Counted from the stretch's first letter, positions 41,957-57,205 are shown. The stretch is DNA of 64,000 nucleotides from an uncultured Paracoccaceae bacterium (GCA_947503965.1 CANNFU010000009.1:124001-188000); one strand, 5' to 3'. Translations and numbers: made by a program. The notes: generated by a model not told the origin, from the letters alone.

Positions 41957-42742
41957 CTATCTTTCTTCTTTGGTCATCGTCTTGGGTGCCGGAAGCATCC
42001 AGCGCCAGAGTTTTGCATCCGGCAGCGGCACCACCATCAGCCAGTGTTCAAGCAGGGCAAGTGCGGCCAGCGCGGTCAGCAGGGCAAAGCCCACAGTCGT
42101 CACGTCCGATTGCGCAGTCCACAACCGTTCGGCACAGACAAGCGTGATCGCCGTCAATACCGTGATCGCCGCAGGAAAGGCCCATGTCGCGGGCCCCTTG
42201 CGGAAATAGCTTTTCAGATGGGTCAGCCGCGCAGGCACAAATTCGGTATTGATGCGCGGTACACCGTAAAACAGGTTCAACTTGGCCGAGATTCGGGCAA
42301 GAAACAGGATCAGATAGGTCGCCATTGCCATCTGATTGGGCGCCCCGCCCGAGGCCAGAACAATACCAAAGAAGCCCAGTGTCAGCGCCAGTTCATGATA
42401 GGCCACGGTCGAAAACGCGCGAAAAAACCGCTCTTTCCCTGCCAGGTCGGGCGGGGCGTCGTCGCGCATCGGGCCGGTGATGACACCGGCCAGAAAAGCC
42501 AGTTCGATCCAGGCCCAGATCGCCAACGCACCAGCAAAACCCAAGTACACCCCGGCAACAGTGACATCCGTCAGCGATGCATGCACAGCCCAGGCCCCGA
42601 ACAGCAGGATCGGCAATGCCTTGACGACAACCGCCATGTGGTTGCCCACACGGTCCGCCCGGCGCACCGCCACCAAAATCGCCCCGGTGGCGAACCACCA
42701 AACGAAAATGGCAAACAGCGATACGACCCAGGCGTTTGTCAT
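41957..42742 (-). CDS. puhE: PuhE, photosynthetic complex membrane protein
   Basis: 261 residues and seven or eight membrane helices ([29 protein letters not shown] at the start; [69 protein letters not shown]). This is the puhE-type protein (also called orf227-related) that lies between acsF and hemA in purple bacteria; it moderates bacteriochlorophyll synthesis or reaction-centre assembly in Rhodobacter. Its start overlaps the acsF stop (TGATG). Confidence 0.88.
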   Translation of the reverse strand: MTNAWVVSLFAIFVWWFATGAILVAVRRADRVGNHMAVVVKALPILLFGAWAVHASLTDVTVAGVYLGFAGALAIWAWIELAFLAGVITGPMRDDAPPDLAGKERFFRAFSTVAYHELALTLGFFGIVLASGGAPNQMAMATYLILFLARISAKLNLFYGVPRINTEFVPARLTHLKSYFRKGPATWAFPAAITVLTAITLVCAERLWTAQSDVTTVGFALLTALAALALLEHWLMVVPLPDAKLWRWMLPAPKTMTKEER

Positions 42743-43860
42743 CAGTAGGCAGGCTCCATCCGTGGGCTGTCAGGCACCGTGCTTTTTTCAACCGGAATTG
42801 TCAGAAGCGAGACAAAGGCAAAGCCAGCCTTCGCTGACCCGGCCATCCGTTTCAGCCAACCGCCGATACCACCTTGCTTGCGGCCATGGGCGATCTGCAC
42901 ATTCGCGGCTTCCATACGGCGCAAGGTTGGCTTCCAACGTGGATGATCGATATCAAGCACCATCGGGAAGACCTGCCGCGAGATGTCAGAGGTCTTGCGG
43001 AACACCTCTTGTCCATACCATTCAGGGTCAACGCCAAGCGCCTTGTGGAATTCAGGCCGCTGATGGTCGCGCACCCACATGGTCGAGAATACGGCCGTCA
43101 GGAAGAACTTGATCCACATCCGGTTGGCCCAGCTTTCCGTCAGCTTCGGATCAGTTTTCAGCAGCAGGGCGAATGCCTCGCCATGCGAAAACTCATCATT
43201 GCACCATTCGCAGAACCATTTGAAAATCGGGTGGAACCGGTGTTCGGGATGCTTTTCCAGATGGCGATAGATGGTGATATAGCGGGCATACCCAATCTTC
43301 TCGGACAGGTAGGTCGCATAATAGATAAACTTCGGCCGGAAATAGGTGTATTTCTTGGCCTGCGTCAGAAAGCCGAGGTTCACCGCGATCCCCGCCTCGC
43401 GCAGCGCATCATTGATAAAGCCCGCATGGCGCGCCTCGTCCCGCGCCATCAGCTGGAACAGGGTCGTGATATCCTCATTCGACCCGCGCCGCTTCATTTC
43501 CTTGTACAACACGCAGCCCGAGAATTCTGCCGTGCAGCTTGAGATCAGAAAGTCGATGAATTCGGCCTTCAACTTTGGCTCCATCCCGTCCCAATCGACA
43601 TCATCCCAGTCTTCATTCTTGCGGAAATGGCCTTTGTTCGGGTCTGATTTCATCTGCGCGATCAGCTTGTCCCACTCTTCACGCACTGGGGTCACGTCAA
43701 TCGCGTCCATTTCGTCAAAATCGGTCGTATAGAACCGGGGCGTCAGCAGCGTGTTGGACATCGCCACTTGCGTCGCTTCCTCGTTTGTCAGCGGCGGCAG
43801 CGCCTCTTGCGCGGCAATAGCTTCCTCGGCGGTGTTGGCGTTTGATGAATGCATGTTCAT
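42742..43860 (-). CDS. acsF: Oxygen-dependent Mg-protoporphyrin IX monomethyl ester cyclase
   Basis: 372 residues. Carboxylate-bridged diiron oxygenase of the AcsF family: AEFSGCVLYKEMKRR and ARDEARHAGFINDALREAG give the first Glu and the E-x-x-H pair; the second pair lies in CNDEFSHGEAFALLL. The enzyme closes ring E with oxygen, which marks an aerobic route. The ATG at 43860 overlaps the bciE stop (ATGA); the longer frame upstream is discarded. No anaerobic bchE is seen in this window. Confidence 0.96.
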   Translation of the reverse strand: MNMHSSNANTAEEAIAAQEALPPLTNEEATQVAMSNTLLTPRFYTTDFDEMDAIDVTPVREEWDKLIAQMKSDPNKGHFRKNEDWDDVDWDGMEPKLKAEFIDFLISSCTAEFSGCVLYKEMKRRGSNEDITTLFQLMARDEARHAGFINDALREAGIAVNLGFLTQAKKYTYFRPKFIYYATYLSEKIGYARYITIYRHLEKHPEHRFHPIFKWFCEWCNDEFSHGEAFALLLKTDPKLTESWANRMWIKFFLTAVFSTMWVRDHQRPEFHKALGVDPEWYGQEVFRKTSDISRQVFPMVLDIDHPRWKPTLRRMEAANVQIAHGRKQGGIGGWLKRMAGSAKAGFAFVSLLTIPVEKSTVPDSPRMEPAY

Positions 43861-44153
43861 GACATCACCTCTTCGCTGAATGAAAACTCGCACAGCTCCA
43901 TGAATTCCAGATCGCCCGTCGCGCGGGTCCACATCTGTTCCAGCTTGCTGGCGCGGGTGATGATCGCCGTACGCTTTTCCTCAACCATTTCGCCGAAGGC
44001 GGCCATGATTTCGGGGCCCTGCACCTGCACTGTATCGCCGGGATGGATGACCGCCCCGTTATCAAGACGCACATGCGCCGACAGTTCCTCAAACCGATGC
44101 GAGATTGTGACCGTGCATGGCGCGGTTTCTTTCTCTCTGAACAATAATCCCAT
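43857..44153 (-). CDS. bciE: BciE-type cyclase subunit
   Basis: 98 residues, acidic: TISHRFEELSAHVRLDNGAVIHPGDTVQVQGPEIMAAFGEMVEEKRTAIITRASKLEQMWTRATGDLEFMELCEFSFSEE. It lies directly before acsF with an ATGA overlap, between puhC and acsF. In Rhodobacter sphaeroides a protein of about this size at the same place (BciE) is required with AcsF for an active oxygen-dependent cyclase. I assign it by position, size and general sequence; individual catalytic residues are not known. If this is right, the pair forms the two-subunit alphaproteobacterial cyclase. Confidence 0.75.
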   Translation of the reverse strand: MGLLFREKETAPCTVTISHRFEELSAHVRLDNGAVIHPGDTVQVQGPEIMAAFGEMVEEKRTAIITRASKLEQMWTRATGDLEFMELCEFSFSEEVMS

Positions 44154-44202
44154 GTGAGTTCCCTTTCACATTGCGGCACGGGCGGCTAACCCGCGCACAG
44201 TT

Positions 44203-44664
44203 TCAGTCCAGCAGCTTGGCAAAAGCCGCCACGTTATCTTTTCCGTAACCAATCAACTCGACCTTGAGGCCGGTACTGTCATCGATGATCGCGACATTGC
44301 CGTTCTCACGGCGCACGACCTGCACGGGCGGGTTGCCCGTGATACCGCTGACCAACCGGTCGCGTTCAATCACGCGACCCATCACGCCGATAAACCCGGC
44401 CTTGTGATCGGCAGAGGTGACAAGCACCGCGCCATCCGCATCCGTCACCGTGTAGATCCCGTTGCGGTCGCCCGCCGTCATCGTGACCGCCAGCGACTGC
44501 ACAATCGGCGCCTCAACCAGAACACCCCGGTTGGGCACATCAAACCACTGCGCATAAGCGACAATCGCAAGGCTGGCAGCCATCAGGGCAAACATCGCCT
44601 GCACCAAGAACCGGGGGACCATTTCCTTGTCCCGGTGACGCATCTGTTGTTCAAGCTGTGACAT
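44203..44664 (-). CDS. puhC: PuhC, reaction-centre/LH1 assembly factor
   Basis: 153 residues: a cytoplasmic N-terminus (MSQLEQQMRHRDKEMVPR), one membrane helix (FLVQAMFALMAASLAIVAYAQW) and a periplasmic domain (GDRNGIYTVTDADGAVLVTSADHKAGFIGVMGRVIERDR). This fits PuhC, which helps to organise the reaction centre with LH1. The ATG at 44664 follows the puhB stop by four bases; the longer frame upstream lies inside puhB. Confidence 0.88.
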   Translation of the reverse strand: MSQLEQQMRHRDKEMVPRFLVQAMFALMAASLAIVAYAQWFDVPNRGVLVEAPIVQSLAVTMTAGDRNGIYTVTDADGAVLVTSADHKAGFIGVMGRVIERDRLVSGITGNPPVQVVRRENGNVAIIDDSTGLKVELIGYGKDNVAAFAKLLD

Positions 44665-44668
44665 CGGC

Positions 44669-45307
44669 CTACTCCGCTGCGACGGCATCGCCGTCATGTT
44701 GATCCACACGTTCCACACGGGGCTGGGAGATCCGTGTTTCTGCGGCCTCGGCAAAGATCCGGGCGACATTTTCAGCATCCGGAATACAGCGCAGCGCGGG
44801 CTGGGTCCGCGCGATGCGCCAGGGCCGAACATGTGGCCAAGACATGAGGTAGGAAATCCGGGTCTCACCAATCAGTTCAAACGCCAACGTGCCGTGGCCT
44901 GACGGTTTCAGGTCCAGCTTGGCCGTGCCGATCCAGGTATAGGGCAGGTTCAGCGTCATCGTCAGCGCGGCACCGATGCGCATCGCGACACGCTTGTTGG
45001 TCAGCGTGTAAACGGTTGACCGGGCCTGCACATAGGCAATGCCATACAGAATACCGCAGGCCAGAACACCCGACAAAACGAACGGTAGCCCATGCATCAC
45101 GGCAATGCCAAACGGCACCTCAGCGGCAGAGACACCGACGCGCCACACCGCCAACAGGACAAAGTAACCGGCAACCCACCGAATACCCATCGCCTCGCGC
45201 GCCAGACGGCGCGGATCAGGGGCACCCTGCCACAAGATATGTTCCCCTTCCGGCAATTGCTCTGGCAATCCCCGGATCGGTTCAAAGTTGAAATCATCAT
45301 GGCTCAT
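44669..45307 (-). CDS. puhB: PuhB, reaction-centre assembly factor (PH-like domain)
   Basis: 212 residues with two or three membrane helices (WVAGYFVLLAVWRVGVSA; GLPFVLSGVLACGILYGIAYV) and a following bPH2-like soluble domain (TVYTLTNKRVAMRIGAALTMTLNLPYTWIG). GLPEQLPEGEHILWQGAPDP is the usual PuhB opening. It acts in assembly of the core complex next to PuhA. A 67-base gap with a hairpin (45337-45353) separates it from puhA. Confidence 0.93.
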   Translation of the reverse strand: MSHDDFNFEPIRGLPEQLPEGEHILWQGAPDPRRLAREAMGIRWVAGYFVLLAVWRVGVSAAEVPFGIAVMHGLPFVLSGVLACGILYGIAYVQARSTVYTLTNKRVAMRIGAALTMTLNLPYTWIGTAKLDLKPSGHGTLAFELIGETRISYLMSWPHVRPWRIARTQPALRCIPDAENVARIFAEAAETRISQPRVERVDQHDGDAVAAE

Positions 45308-45336
45308 GGCAGGTTCCCTCTGCGTTTAGGTGCCGC

Positions 45337-45353
45337 CCCGGTGGCGAACCGGG
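45337..45353 (-). other. Intercistronic stem-loop after puhA
   Basis: CCCGGT / ACCGGG around a five-base GGCGA loop, in the gap between puhA and puhB. No T-run follows, so it is more likely an mRNA processing or stability element that can raise puhA message over the downstream genes than a full terminator. Confidence 0.45.
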
Positions 45354-45374
45354 ACAGCGTGATAGTTTGCGACC

Positions 45375-46142
45375 TCAGGCGGTGCCGGCGGCGTACATCG
45401 TGCCGCCCGCGTAATAGGCCATGATCTTTTCTTCCTCGAGCAATGTGACCTCATCCGCCTTTTCGATACGCGGCACGTCAGCCCAGTTATGGGCATGCAG
45501 CGACCGAACCGTCACACGGTCCGTACCGATCTTGGCCAGGTTCATCGGGATCAGGCGGGTATTGCCTGTGCCTTCGGGGTTCAGATCGACGGTCAGGAAA
45601 CGGACGAGCTGTTCGGGCACATCGACCCACATGTCAGTGACCCGGCCAACAACCTCACCATCGCCGCCCACAACAGGCTTGCCGCGCGGATCACGCCCTG
45701 CGGACACCTTGAAATCGTCCAGCGTCGCCATGGGGCGGATTTTCACGTGACCATGGGCATCCAGTTCCGGATGATCCCGGCGCGGCGCCCAGGATGCGGG
45801 ACCGACACCATCAACCATCGGATCGCCGGTGGGGACCCACGGTGAACCGGACGATGGCGAAGACGGCGCCAGCGCCAGATCGGTCCGCATCTTACTGTCT
45901 TCATATTCCCGCGAAGGCACCGAAAGCTCACCACGCCCATCGCGCAGTTTAAAGGTTTTCGGCTTGGGGATGGGCCACAGGCTTTCATTCGCCGGCGGTT
46001 CATCATTGTCATCGCGCAGGGGATACCCCTCGCGCATATTCTCGGTCTGCAAATAGATCACAAGACCCGCGAAAAACAGCCAGAACAGCCAGATCGCAGC
46101 GCTCGCCAGATCGAAGTTGCCAAAGAATTCTACACCAACCAT
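45375..46142 (-). CDS. puhA: Reaction-centre subunit H
   Basis: 255 residues: one membrane helix near the N-terminus (FDLASAAIWLFWLFFAGLVIYLQTENMREGYPLRDD, the PuhA signature) and a cytoplasmic PRC-barrel domain (FKVSAGRDPRGKPVVGGDGEVVGRVTDMWVDVPEQLVRFLTVDL). Subunit H caps the L/M core and tunes proton uptake to QB. The ATG is at 46142; the longer frame upstream lies inside lhaA. The pufLM genes for its partners are not in this window. Confidence 0.97.
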   Translation of the reverse strand: MVGVEFFGNFDLASAAIWLFWLFFAGLVIYLQTENMREGYPLRDDNDEPPANESLWPIPKPKTFKLRDGRGELSVPSREYEDSKMRTDLALAPSSPSSGSPWVPTGDPMVDGVGPASWAPRRDHPELDAHGHVKIRPMATLDDFKVSAGRDPRGKPVVGGDGEVVGRVTDMWVDVPEQLVRFLTVDLNPEGTGNTRLIPMNLAKIGTDRVTVRSLHAHNWADVPRIEKADEVTLLEEEKIMAYYAGGTMYAAGTA

Positions 46143-46161
46143 TGTTTTGTCCTTTCGGTGG

Positions 46162-47588
46162 TTAGGTCGGGAAATCCGGCAATCCCAGCTTGCCAGATGT
46201 CCTGTTTGGGACGGCCATGACCCGCACAAGCGGACCAAGGACGACCAAGGTGATGAAAAGAAGGCCAATTTCGGTATGATAAACAACCGAATAGCCGGTG
46301 GCAGGCGTGGCGAGCGCCTCTCCCAAAGTACCGTTCCCAGCGGCATGGTTCACAAGGTCACGGATCGTGCCCCCGATAAAGATAGACAGGCCCGCGCCCG
46401 TCGCTTGCGCAGCACCCCAGGCGCCCAGCGCGAGACCACGGCCAGCAGCACCCAGCGTGGGCATGGTCATGGCAGCCGTCAGGGTCGACACCCCGAACAA
46501 GCCACCACCGAAACCAATCAGCGCAGCGCCGACATAGAACAGGATCGGTGATCCCATTGGCGCGGAAAAGATCACGGCACAGAACGCGGCAACCCCGGTC
46601 AGGATACCGCGCGCGCACATCCGGTAAGGGTCCACGCCCTGGCTGAGCCAGCGCGCGGCAATCCCGAATCCAACCAACGCACCGCCAGCCCACATGGCCG
46701 TCAGCAATGTCGTGGCCGACACCGACAGGCCCAGAATTTCACCGCCATAAGGCTCCAGCAGCACATCCTGCATGTTGAACGCCATCGTCCCAAGGAACAC
46801 GACCGCCAGCAGACGCCCCGCATCGCCACCGCTTGCCAGATCGTTCCAGGCATCGCGGAATGTGGGCGAGGCTTCGGCACGCTCTGCCTTTGACATTGGG
46901 CGTACCTTTTCCTGCCGCCACAATGCGACAAGATTCAAAAGCAGCGTCACAACAGCCGTACCCTGAACAACCTGCACCAGACGCAAGGCCGAATAGTCAC
47001 GCAGCAAGGCACCAATGATGATCGCCGCGACAGCCATGCCAATCAGGTGCATGACATATAGCAGGGCCACGACCTTGGGGCGCGTCTCCTCGGTCGCACG
47101 ATCTGCCGCCAGCGCCAGACCGGCGGTCTGAGTCATATGCATCCCGATCCCGGTCATCAAAAACGCCAGCCCGGCACCCGCATACCCGGCCCATTCGATA
47201 TCCAGCGTGCGGTCACCGGACAGAACGAGCAGGGCCATCGGCATGATCGCCAAACCACCAAACTGCCACATCGTCCCGAACCACAAATACGGGATACGCT
47301 TCCAGCCGATCGCAGACTTGTAATTGTCCGACTTGAACCCGACCAGCGCGCGGAACGGCGCGACAAGCACCGGAATGGCGATCATCGTCGCCACCAGCAT
47401 TGCGCCGATATTCAGCTCAACAATCATCACACGGTTCAGCGTGCCCAGCAGCATGACGGCGGCCATACCCACCGACACCTGGAACAGCGACAACCGCAAA
47501 AGCTGCCCCAGCGGCAGATCATCACTGACCGCATCACTGAATGGCAGCATCGTAAATGATATCTTCTTCAGGGATGACGCGCGAAAGA

Positions 47589-47592
<4 letters not shown>
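46162..47592 (-). CDS. lhaA: LhaA, light-harvesting complex assembly protein (PucC family)
   Basis: 476 residues and 12 membrane helices of the PucC/BCH2 major-facilitator branch: LRLSLFQVSVGMAAVMLLGTLNRVMIVEL, KSAIGWKRIPYLWFGTMWQFGGLAIMP, GMHMTQTAGLALAADRATEETRPKVVALLYVMHLIGM, and MQDVLLEPYGGEILGLSV. LhaA is needed for LH1 assembly. Its start overlaps the bchM stop (ATGA). Confidence 0.95.
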
Positions 47593-49195
<1,603 letters not shown>

Positions 49196-49204
49196 TCATC
49201 TTCT

Positions 49205-49290
49205 TCTGTTCAAAAATACCGCGGGGGTGAGGTGCGCAGCACCGAGAGGGCAGCGCCCCCTTGACCCGCCCGCCGCAGGCGAAAGTGTTT
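49205..49290 (-). repeat. GC-rich intergenic repeat of Rhodobacterales type
   Basis: On the minus strand the gap reads a G-run ...GGGGGCGCTGCC..., GGTGC-TGC-GCACC hairpin (49231-49243), CCCCC, GCGGTATTTTT and an AAGAAG tract just before bchL. I recognise this as the kind of element found in many copies at gene ends in Rhodobacterales genomes. It can fold into nested hairpins (ccccc 49256-49260 with ggggg 49223-49227). It may act as a processing or terminator element between bchH and bchL. Confidence 0.5.
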
Positions 49291-49300
49291 GCAAAACACG

Positions 49301-52300
49301 TCATTCCGCAGCCACCCCTTCCATACGATCTTCCAATGCGTCAGCGGCATCCTGCAACGCCTCAAGCGTTGCCGCATCCGGCGCCCAATAGGCACGGTCC
49401 GATGCTTCAAGCAGCCGGTTCGCCATGCGCATCGACGCTTGTGGGTTTAGCGCCGCCAGTCGTTCGCGCATCGCATCATCCAGCACAAATGTCTCAGACA
49501 GGCGCTGATACACCCAAGGCTCCACCTCGCCGGTGGTGGCCGACCAGCCCATCGTATTGGTCACATGCGCCTCGATCTGGCGCACCCCTTCATGACCATG
49601 GTTCAACAGGGCCTCGTAAAATTTCGGGTTCAGCGAACGGCTGCGCGTCTCCAGCGCCACCTGATCCTGCAAGGTCCGTACCTTGGCCGATCCGCGTGTC
49701 TGGTCGCCGATATAGACCGGCGCGCTTTCCCCGCCTTTGGCCCGCTTCACAGCACGGGAAATCCCGCCCAGCGTATCGAAATAATGGTCAACCGTGGTCA
49801 CACCCAGCTCAACCGACTCAAGGTTCTGATAGGCCAGATCCACATCTTTCAGCGCTTTTTGCAGCAATGCGGGGTTCTGGGCCGCCTTGCCGTTCACGCC
49901 ATAGGCAAAGGATTTCCGCGCCTCATAGGCATCGGCCAACTCATCCTCATCGCCAAAGGCAGAGCTGTCGACCAACTGGTTCACATTGGACCCATAGGCG
50001 CCTTCAGCATTCGAAAAGACCCGCAAAGCCGCTGTTTCCAGATCGCAGCCCATCTCATCGGCATAGGCCAGCGCATGGGCGCGGACAAAGTTCTGGTCCA
50101 GCGGTTCATCCGCCTGTGCGGCCTTCAACGCCGCCTCTGCCAGCATCCGTGTTTGCAGGGGCAACAGATCGCGGAAGATCCCCGAAAGCGTCATGACCAC
50201 ATCAATCCGGGGCCGTCCCAGTTGCGCCAATGGGATCAAATCAGCACCGGCCAGACGCCCGAAATTATCAAACCGCGGCTTGGCCCCCATCAGCGCCAGC
50301 GCCTGCCCGATCGGGCCACCATCGGATTTGATATTGTCCGACCCCCACAACACCAGCGCCACGGTACGCGGCAGCTTGGCATGGGTTTCCAGCAGCAAAT
50401 CAGCCTGTTTCGCGCCTTCGGACATCGCAAAGGCGGTGGGCATCCGGAATGGATCGAATGCATGAATGTTGCGGCCCGTCGGCACGATCTCAGGCGACCG
50501 GATCAGATCGCCACCGGGGACCGGGGCGATGTAGTGACCCGAAAGTGCGCGCATCAGCGCAGGCAGTTCATGATCTTCTTTCAGCAACTCAACCGCGGCA
50601 TCCCGTGCGTCGCCTTCCGGCATCAGCCGCATCATATCGGCGCGTGCCGCACCCGATAGCGGTTTACCGACCACATGCAGCCCTTCGGTGATCAGCGATC
50701 CTTCGGTCTCCAGCAGTTTGAGCCAAAGCTTATCAATGTCCCGGGCGTTCATATCCACGGTGTTCGCCTGATCGCGGATCAATTGTTCCAGATCGGCGCG
50801 TTGCCCATCATCCGCACCCATCTCGCGCCAGCGGGTCAGGCTGTCTTTCAACTCTGCCAGCCCTTTATACAGACCGGCAGTGGTAAGTGGTGGTGTCAGA
50901 TGCGTGATTGTGATGGCATTCGACCGCCGCTTGGCCAATGTCGCCTCTGACGGATTGTTGGCGGCATATAGATACACATTCGGCATCTCACCGATCAGGC
51001 GGTCCGGCCAATCCTGCGCACCAAGCCCAGCCTGCTTGCCCGGCATGAATTCCAACGCGCCATGCATCCCGAAATGCAGCACCACGTCCGCGCCGTAGGT
51101 ATCGCGTAGCCAGTCGTAAAAGGTCACAAAAGCATGGGTAGGCGCAAAGCCACGTTCAAACAGCAGACGCATCGGGTCGCCTTCGTAGCCAAAGGCGGGC
51201 TGCACACCGACAAAGACATTGCCGAATTGGTGGCCAAGAACATAAACCCCACGCCCATCTGATTGATGCTTGCCGGGGGCTGGACCCCAGACTGCCTCAA
51301 CCTCGGCTAAATGCCTTGACGTGCGGACAATCGTGTCGGCATCCACATGCGCGGCCACATTGGCCTGTTGGCCATATTGGGCGGCGTTGCCTTGCAGGAT
51401 TGTCGCGCGCAAATCGTCGACCGTTTCAGGCACATCCACAGTATAGCCATCAGCCTTCATGGCGGTCAGCGTGTTATGCAGGCTTTCGAAAACGCTCAGA
51501 TAAGCCGCTGTACCGACCGCCCCTGCATTGGGTGGGAAGCCAAACAGCACCACGCCAACCTTCTTTTCAGCATTCTGCTTGCGGCGCAGCGCAGCCAACC
51601 GCCGAGTTTTTTCCGTCAGGCTGGCAATCCGTTCGTAGCAGGGTGCCATGGCTTTGCAATCCGACTGGCCGATGCACCTTTTCACGCAGCCAGTGCAGCC
51701 GTCAGTTCCATGTCTACCGGCAAAAACGGTAGGGTTTGTCGCGCCATCAATCTCGGGCAGCGCCACGAGCATCGTCGTCTCAATCGGGCCAAGGCCCTGG
51801 CCGCTTTTCGCCCACTGACCAAGCGTCTGGAATTCCAGCGGTTGCGCCGCGATGTACGGCACGTTGAGCTTTGCCAGCAACTCAACCGCCGCGTCGCTAT
51901 CATTATAGGCCGGGCCACCGATCAATGAAAAACCGGTAAGCGAGACCATCGCATCGACACGACCCTGAAAATACGTCTCAATCGCGGGCCGCCCATCAAG
52001 CCCACCGGCAAAGGCGGGGATGACCCGCATGCCCTTTTCCTCGAACGACCGAATAACCGCATCGTAATGCACACAATCAGAGGCGAGGATGTAGGACCGC
52101 AACATCAGCAGGCCAACGGTCGCGACAGGCGCGTCCGGCGCGGGCAAATCGTTCAGGTCGGTGACGATATGATGATCGGGCAGATCGGGGTGGTAGAGGC
52201 CGACATCAGGGTATTCAATCGGCGCGTTCGCCTGCGCACCCTGCCAATCGGCGCGGGTGGCATAGCGCCCGATCAGGAAGCGGATCATCTGTTCGACATT

Positions 52301-52835
52301 GTCGTCGGACCCGCCCAGCCAGTATTGCATGGACAGGAACCAGGCGCGCAGATCCTGCGCCTTGCCGGGGATCAGTTTCAGGATCTTGGGCAACCGGCGC
52401 AGCGTCTTCATCTGCTTGGCACCCGATTGCGCACCAGCCTTGGACGAGCCGCGCAATTTCTTTAGCAGAGCCATCGCACCGCTTGCGGGCTTGGCCATGT
52501 CCAGATCACCCATGCGGGTCAGTTTAACGATCTCGGTATCGGCAATCACGCCCAGCATCGCATCGCAGTGATCGCGCCGCGCCTGCATGGCGGGCAGGAT
52601 GGCTTTCACGTGTTCTTCAAGGAACAGCAGATTGGCGATGATGATATCGCCTTGGGCCACTGCGTCTTTCGCGCGGGCCAGCGCATCGGGACATTCGGAC
52701 CATTCGGCGGCGGCAATCACCTGCACCTCAAGCCCCGGGAAATCCGGGGCCAGCCGCGAAGACACCCGCAACGCAGGCCCTGCCGCATGGGCATCCAGCG
52801 TCACGATCACGACGCGGTAAGGTTTATGCATCACC

Positions 52836-52846
<11 letters not shown>
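49301..52846 (-). CDS. bchH: Magnesium chelatase subunit BchH
   Basis: 1181 residues, the porphyrin-binding CobN-like subunit: [29 protein letters not shown] at the start, [50 protein letters not shown] in the middle, and [15 protein letters not shown] near the end. It binds protoporphyrin IX and takes Mg with the BchI-BchD motor. The start ATG at 52846 lies inside the last codons of bchB ([12 protein letters not shown]); MHK at 52831 is an alternative. The upstream frame is within bchB. Confidence 0.96.
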
Positions 52847-56142
<3,296 letters not shown>

Positions 56143-56173
56143 GTAAAGTTTCCCTGACGGTGATATGTGTCAA

Positions 56174-56214
56174 GAGTATGGCCCAATGCGCGCAGGTGTC
56201 AACTTTAACTTACA
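56174..56214 (-). promoter_or_regulatory. bchF promoter with overlapping PpsR box
   Basis: The perfect PpsR box TGTCAACTTTAACTTACA (TGT-N12-ACA) covers 56197-56214. On the minus strand its end is TTGACA (56202-56197), a consensus -35, followed after 17-18 bases by ATACTC/TACTCT as a weak -10. PpsR bound here would block RNA polymerase at the bchF operon. Confidence 0.75.
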
Positions 56215-56319
56215 CTACCTTCTGTCCACACAAGGCGGCGGGTCGTTTACCAATGAACCCCTTAAAACTCATAAAAATTCGGTGGTTAGCGAAATACGGC
56301 CAAACACGATGCGACAACA

Positions 56320-56360
56320 TGTCAATTTGCTTTGACATTCGGAGCCGTGCAAAGGACAAT
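56320..56360 (+). promoter_or_regulatory. ppaA promoter with overlapping PpsR box
   Basis: The perfect box TGTCAATTTGCTTTGACA (56320-56337) ends in TTGACA (56332-56337), which is followed after exactly 17 bases by GACAAT (56355-56360). This is a good sigma-70 promoter whose -35 lies inside the PpsR box, about 54 bases before the ppaA start. Confidence 0.78.
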
Positions 56361-56413
56361 ATCTGCGTAGCTGAAAGACGCGCATTGCGCGGTGGCAGCC
56401 AAAGGACACGTAG

Positions 56414-57205
56414 ATGCCCGACCAGCGAAGCATAAACGTATCGACGCCGAAACCGGCGGCGACGCCGAAAGACAGGGCACCTGCGTCACGCGACGCGGGC
56501 GTGGGCGAGGCGTTTGCCGATCTGGACCAGCACTTGCTGACAACGCTGGAAACAGCCGCGCTCAGCGCCGAACGTGCCGAATGCCGCATTGTCGTACAAG
56601 ATGCAGTGAATGCCGGTTTCACGGCCGAGGCGATTGTAGATCTTTATATCCCCGAGGTGGCACGACGACTGGGGGATCAGTGGTGTGCCGACAGTCTTGG
56701 TTTTGCGAATGTGACCATTGCGGTGTCGCGCCTGCAATCAATGCTGCGTGAACTTGGGCTGGACTGGTCAGGTGATGCGATCGGAAACGCCGCTGCACCC
56801 ACCATCATGCTGATCGTCCCGCAAGAGGTGTATCACACGCTGGGTGCGATGGTTTTGGGCAGCCAATTGCGGCGTTCCGGGGTATCGGTGCGCATGGCAT
56901 TGGGGCTTCGTCACGAAGACCTTGCCACACGATTGCGGCGTTCTAATTTCCATGCTGTCTTTATATCATCATCCTGCAGCGAAACGCTTGAAACGCTGTC
57001 TCGGATCGTTGATGTTGTGAAGACTTCGACGGTCAATTCGCCGCCTGTTGTTATCGGTGGTTCCTTGTTGGATGTCGAAACCAAGGAAAACATTACGGCA
57101 CTGACAGGCGCGGACTATGCCACGAAAATACCAAGCGAGGCTCTAGAGCTTTGCGGACTATCAAAGATACTCAGCAGCGAACCGCAAAAAATGCGCGGGA
57201 GCTAA
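56414..57205 (+). CDS. ppaA: PpaA/AerR-type cobalamin-binding antirepressor
   Basis: 263 residues. After an unstructured N-terminus, a helical cap (AGVGEAFADLDQHLLTTLETAALSAERAECRIVVQDAVNAGFTAEAIVDLYIPEVARRLGDQW) is followed by a B12-type fold with PQEVYHTLGAMVLGSQLRRSGVSVRMALG and SNFHAVFISSSCSETLETL. PpaA/AerR proteins bind cobalamin through a His and, in light or low oxygen, weaken PpsR repression. It precedes ppsR by 35 bases on the same strand, as in Rhodobacter, and has its own PpsR-box promoter. Confidence 0.92.
   Translation: MPDQRSINVSTPKPAATPKDRAPASRDAGVGEAFADLDQHLLTTLETAALSAERAECRIVVQDAVNAGFTAEAIVDLYIPEVARRLGDQWCADSLGFANVTIAVSRLQSMLRELGLDWSGDAIGNAAAPTIMLIVPQEVYHTLGAMVLGSQLRRSGVSVRMALGLRHEDLATRLRRSNFHAVFISSSCSETLETLSRIVDVVKTSTVNSPPVVIGGSLLDVETKENITALTGADYATKIPSEALELCGLSKILSSEPQKMRGS

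Noticed and set aside
49261-50196. Long plus-strand ORF (311 codons) antisense to bchH, and similar long frames opposite bchI/bchD
   Set aside because: Shadow frames caused by high GC; Arg/Pro/Ser-rich, no domains, and opposite to well-recognised genes.
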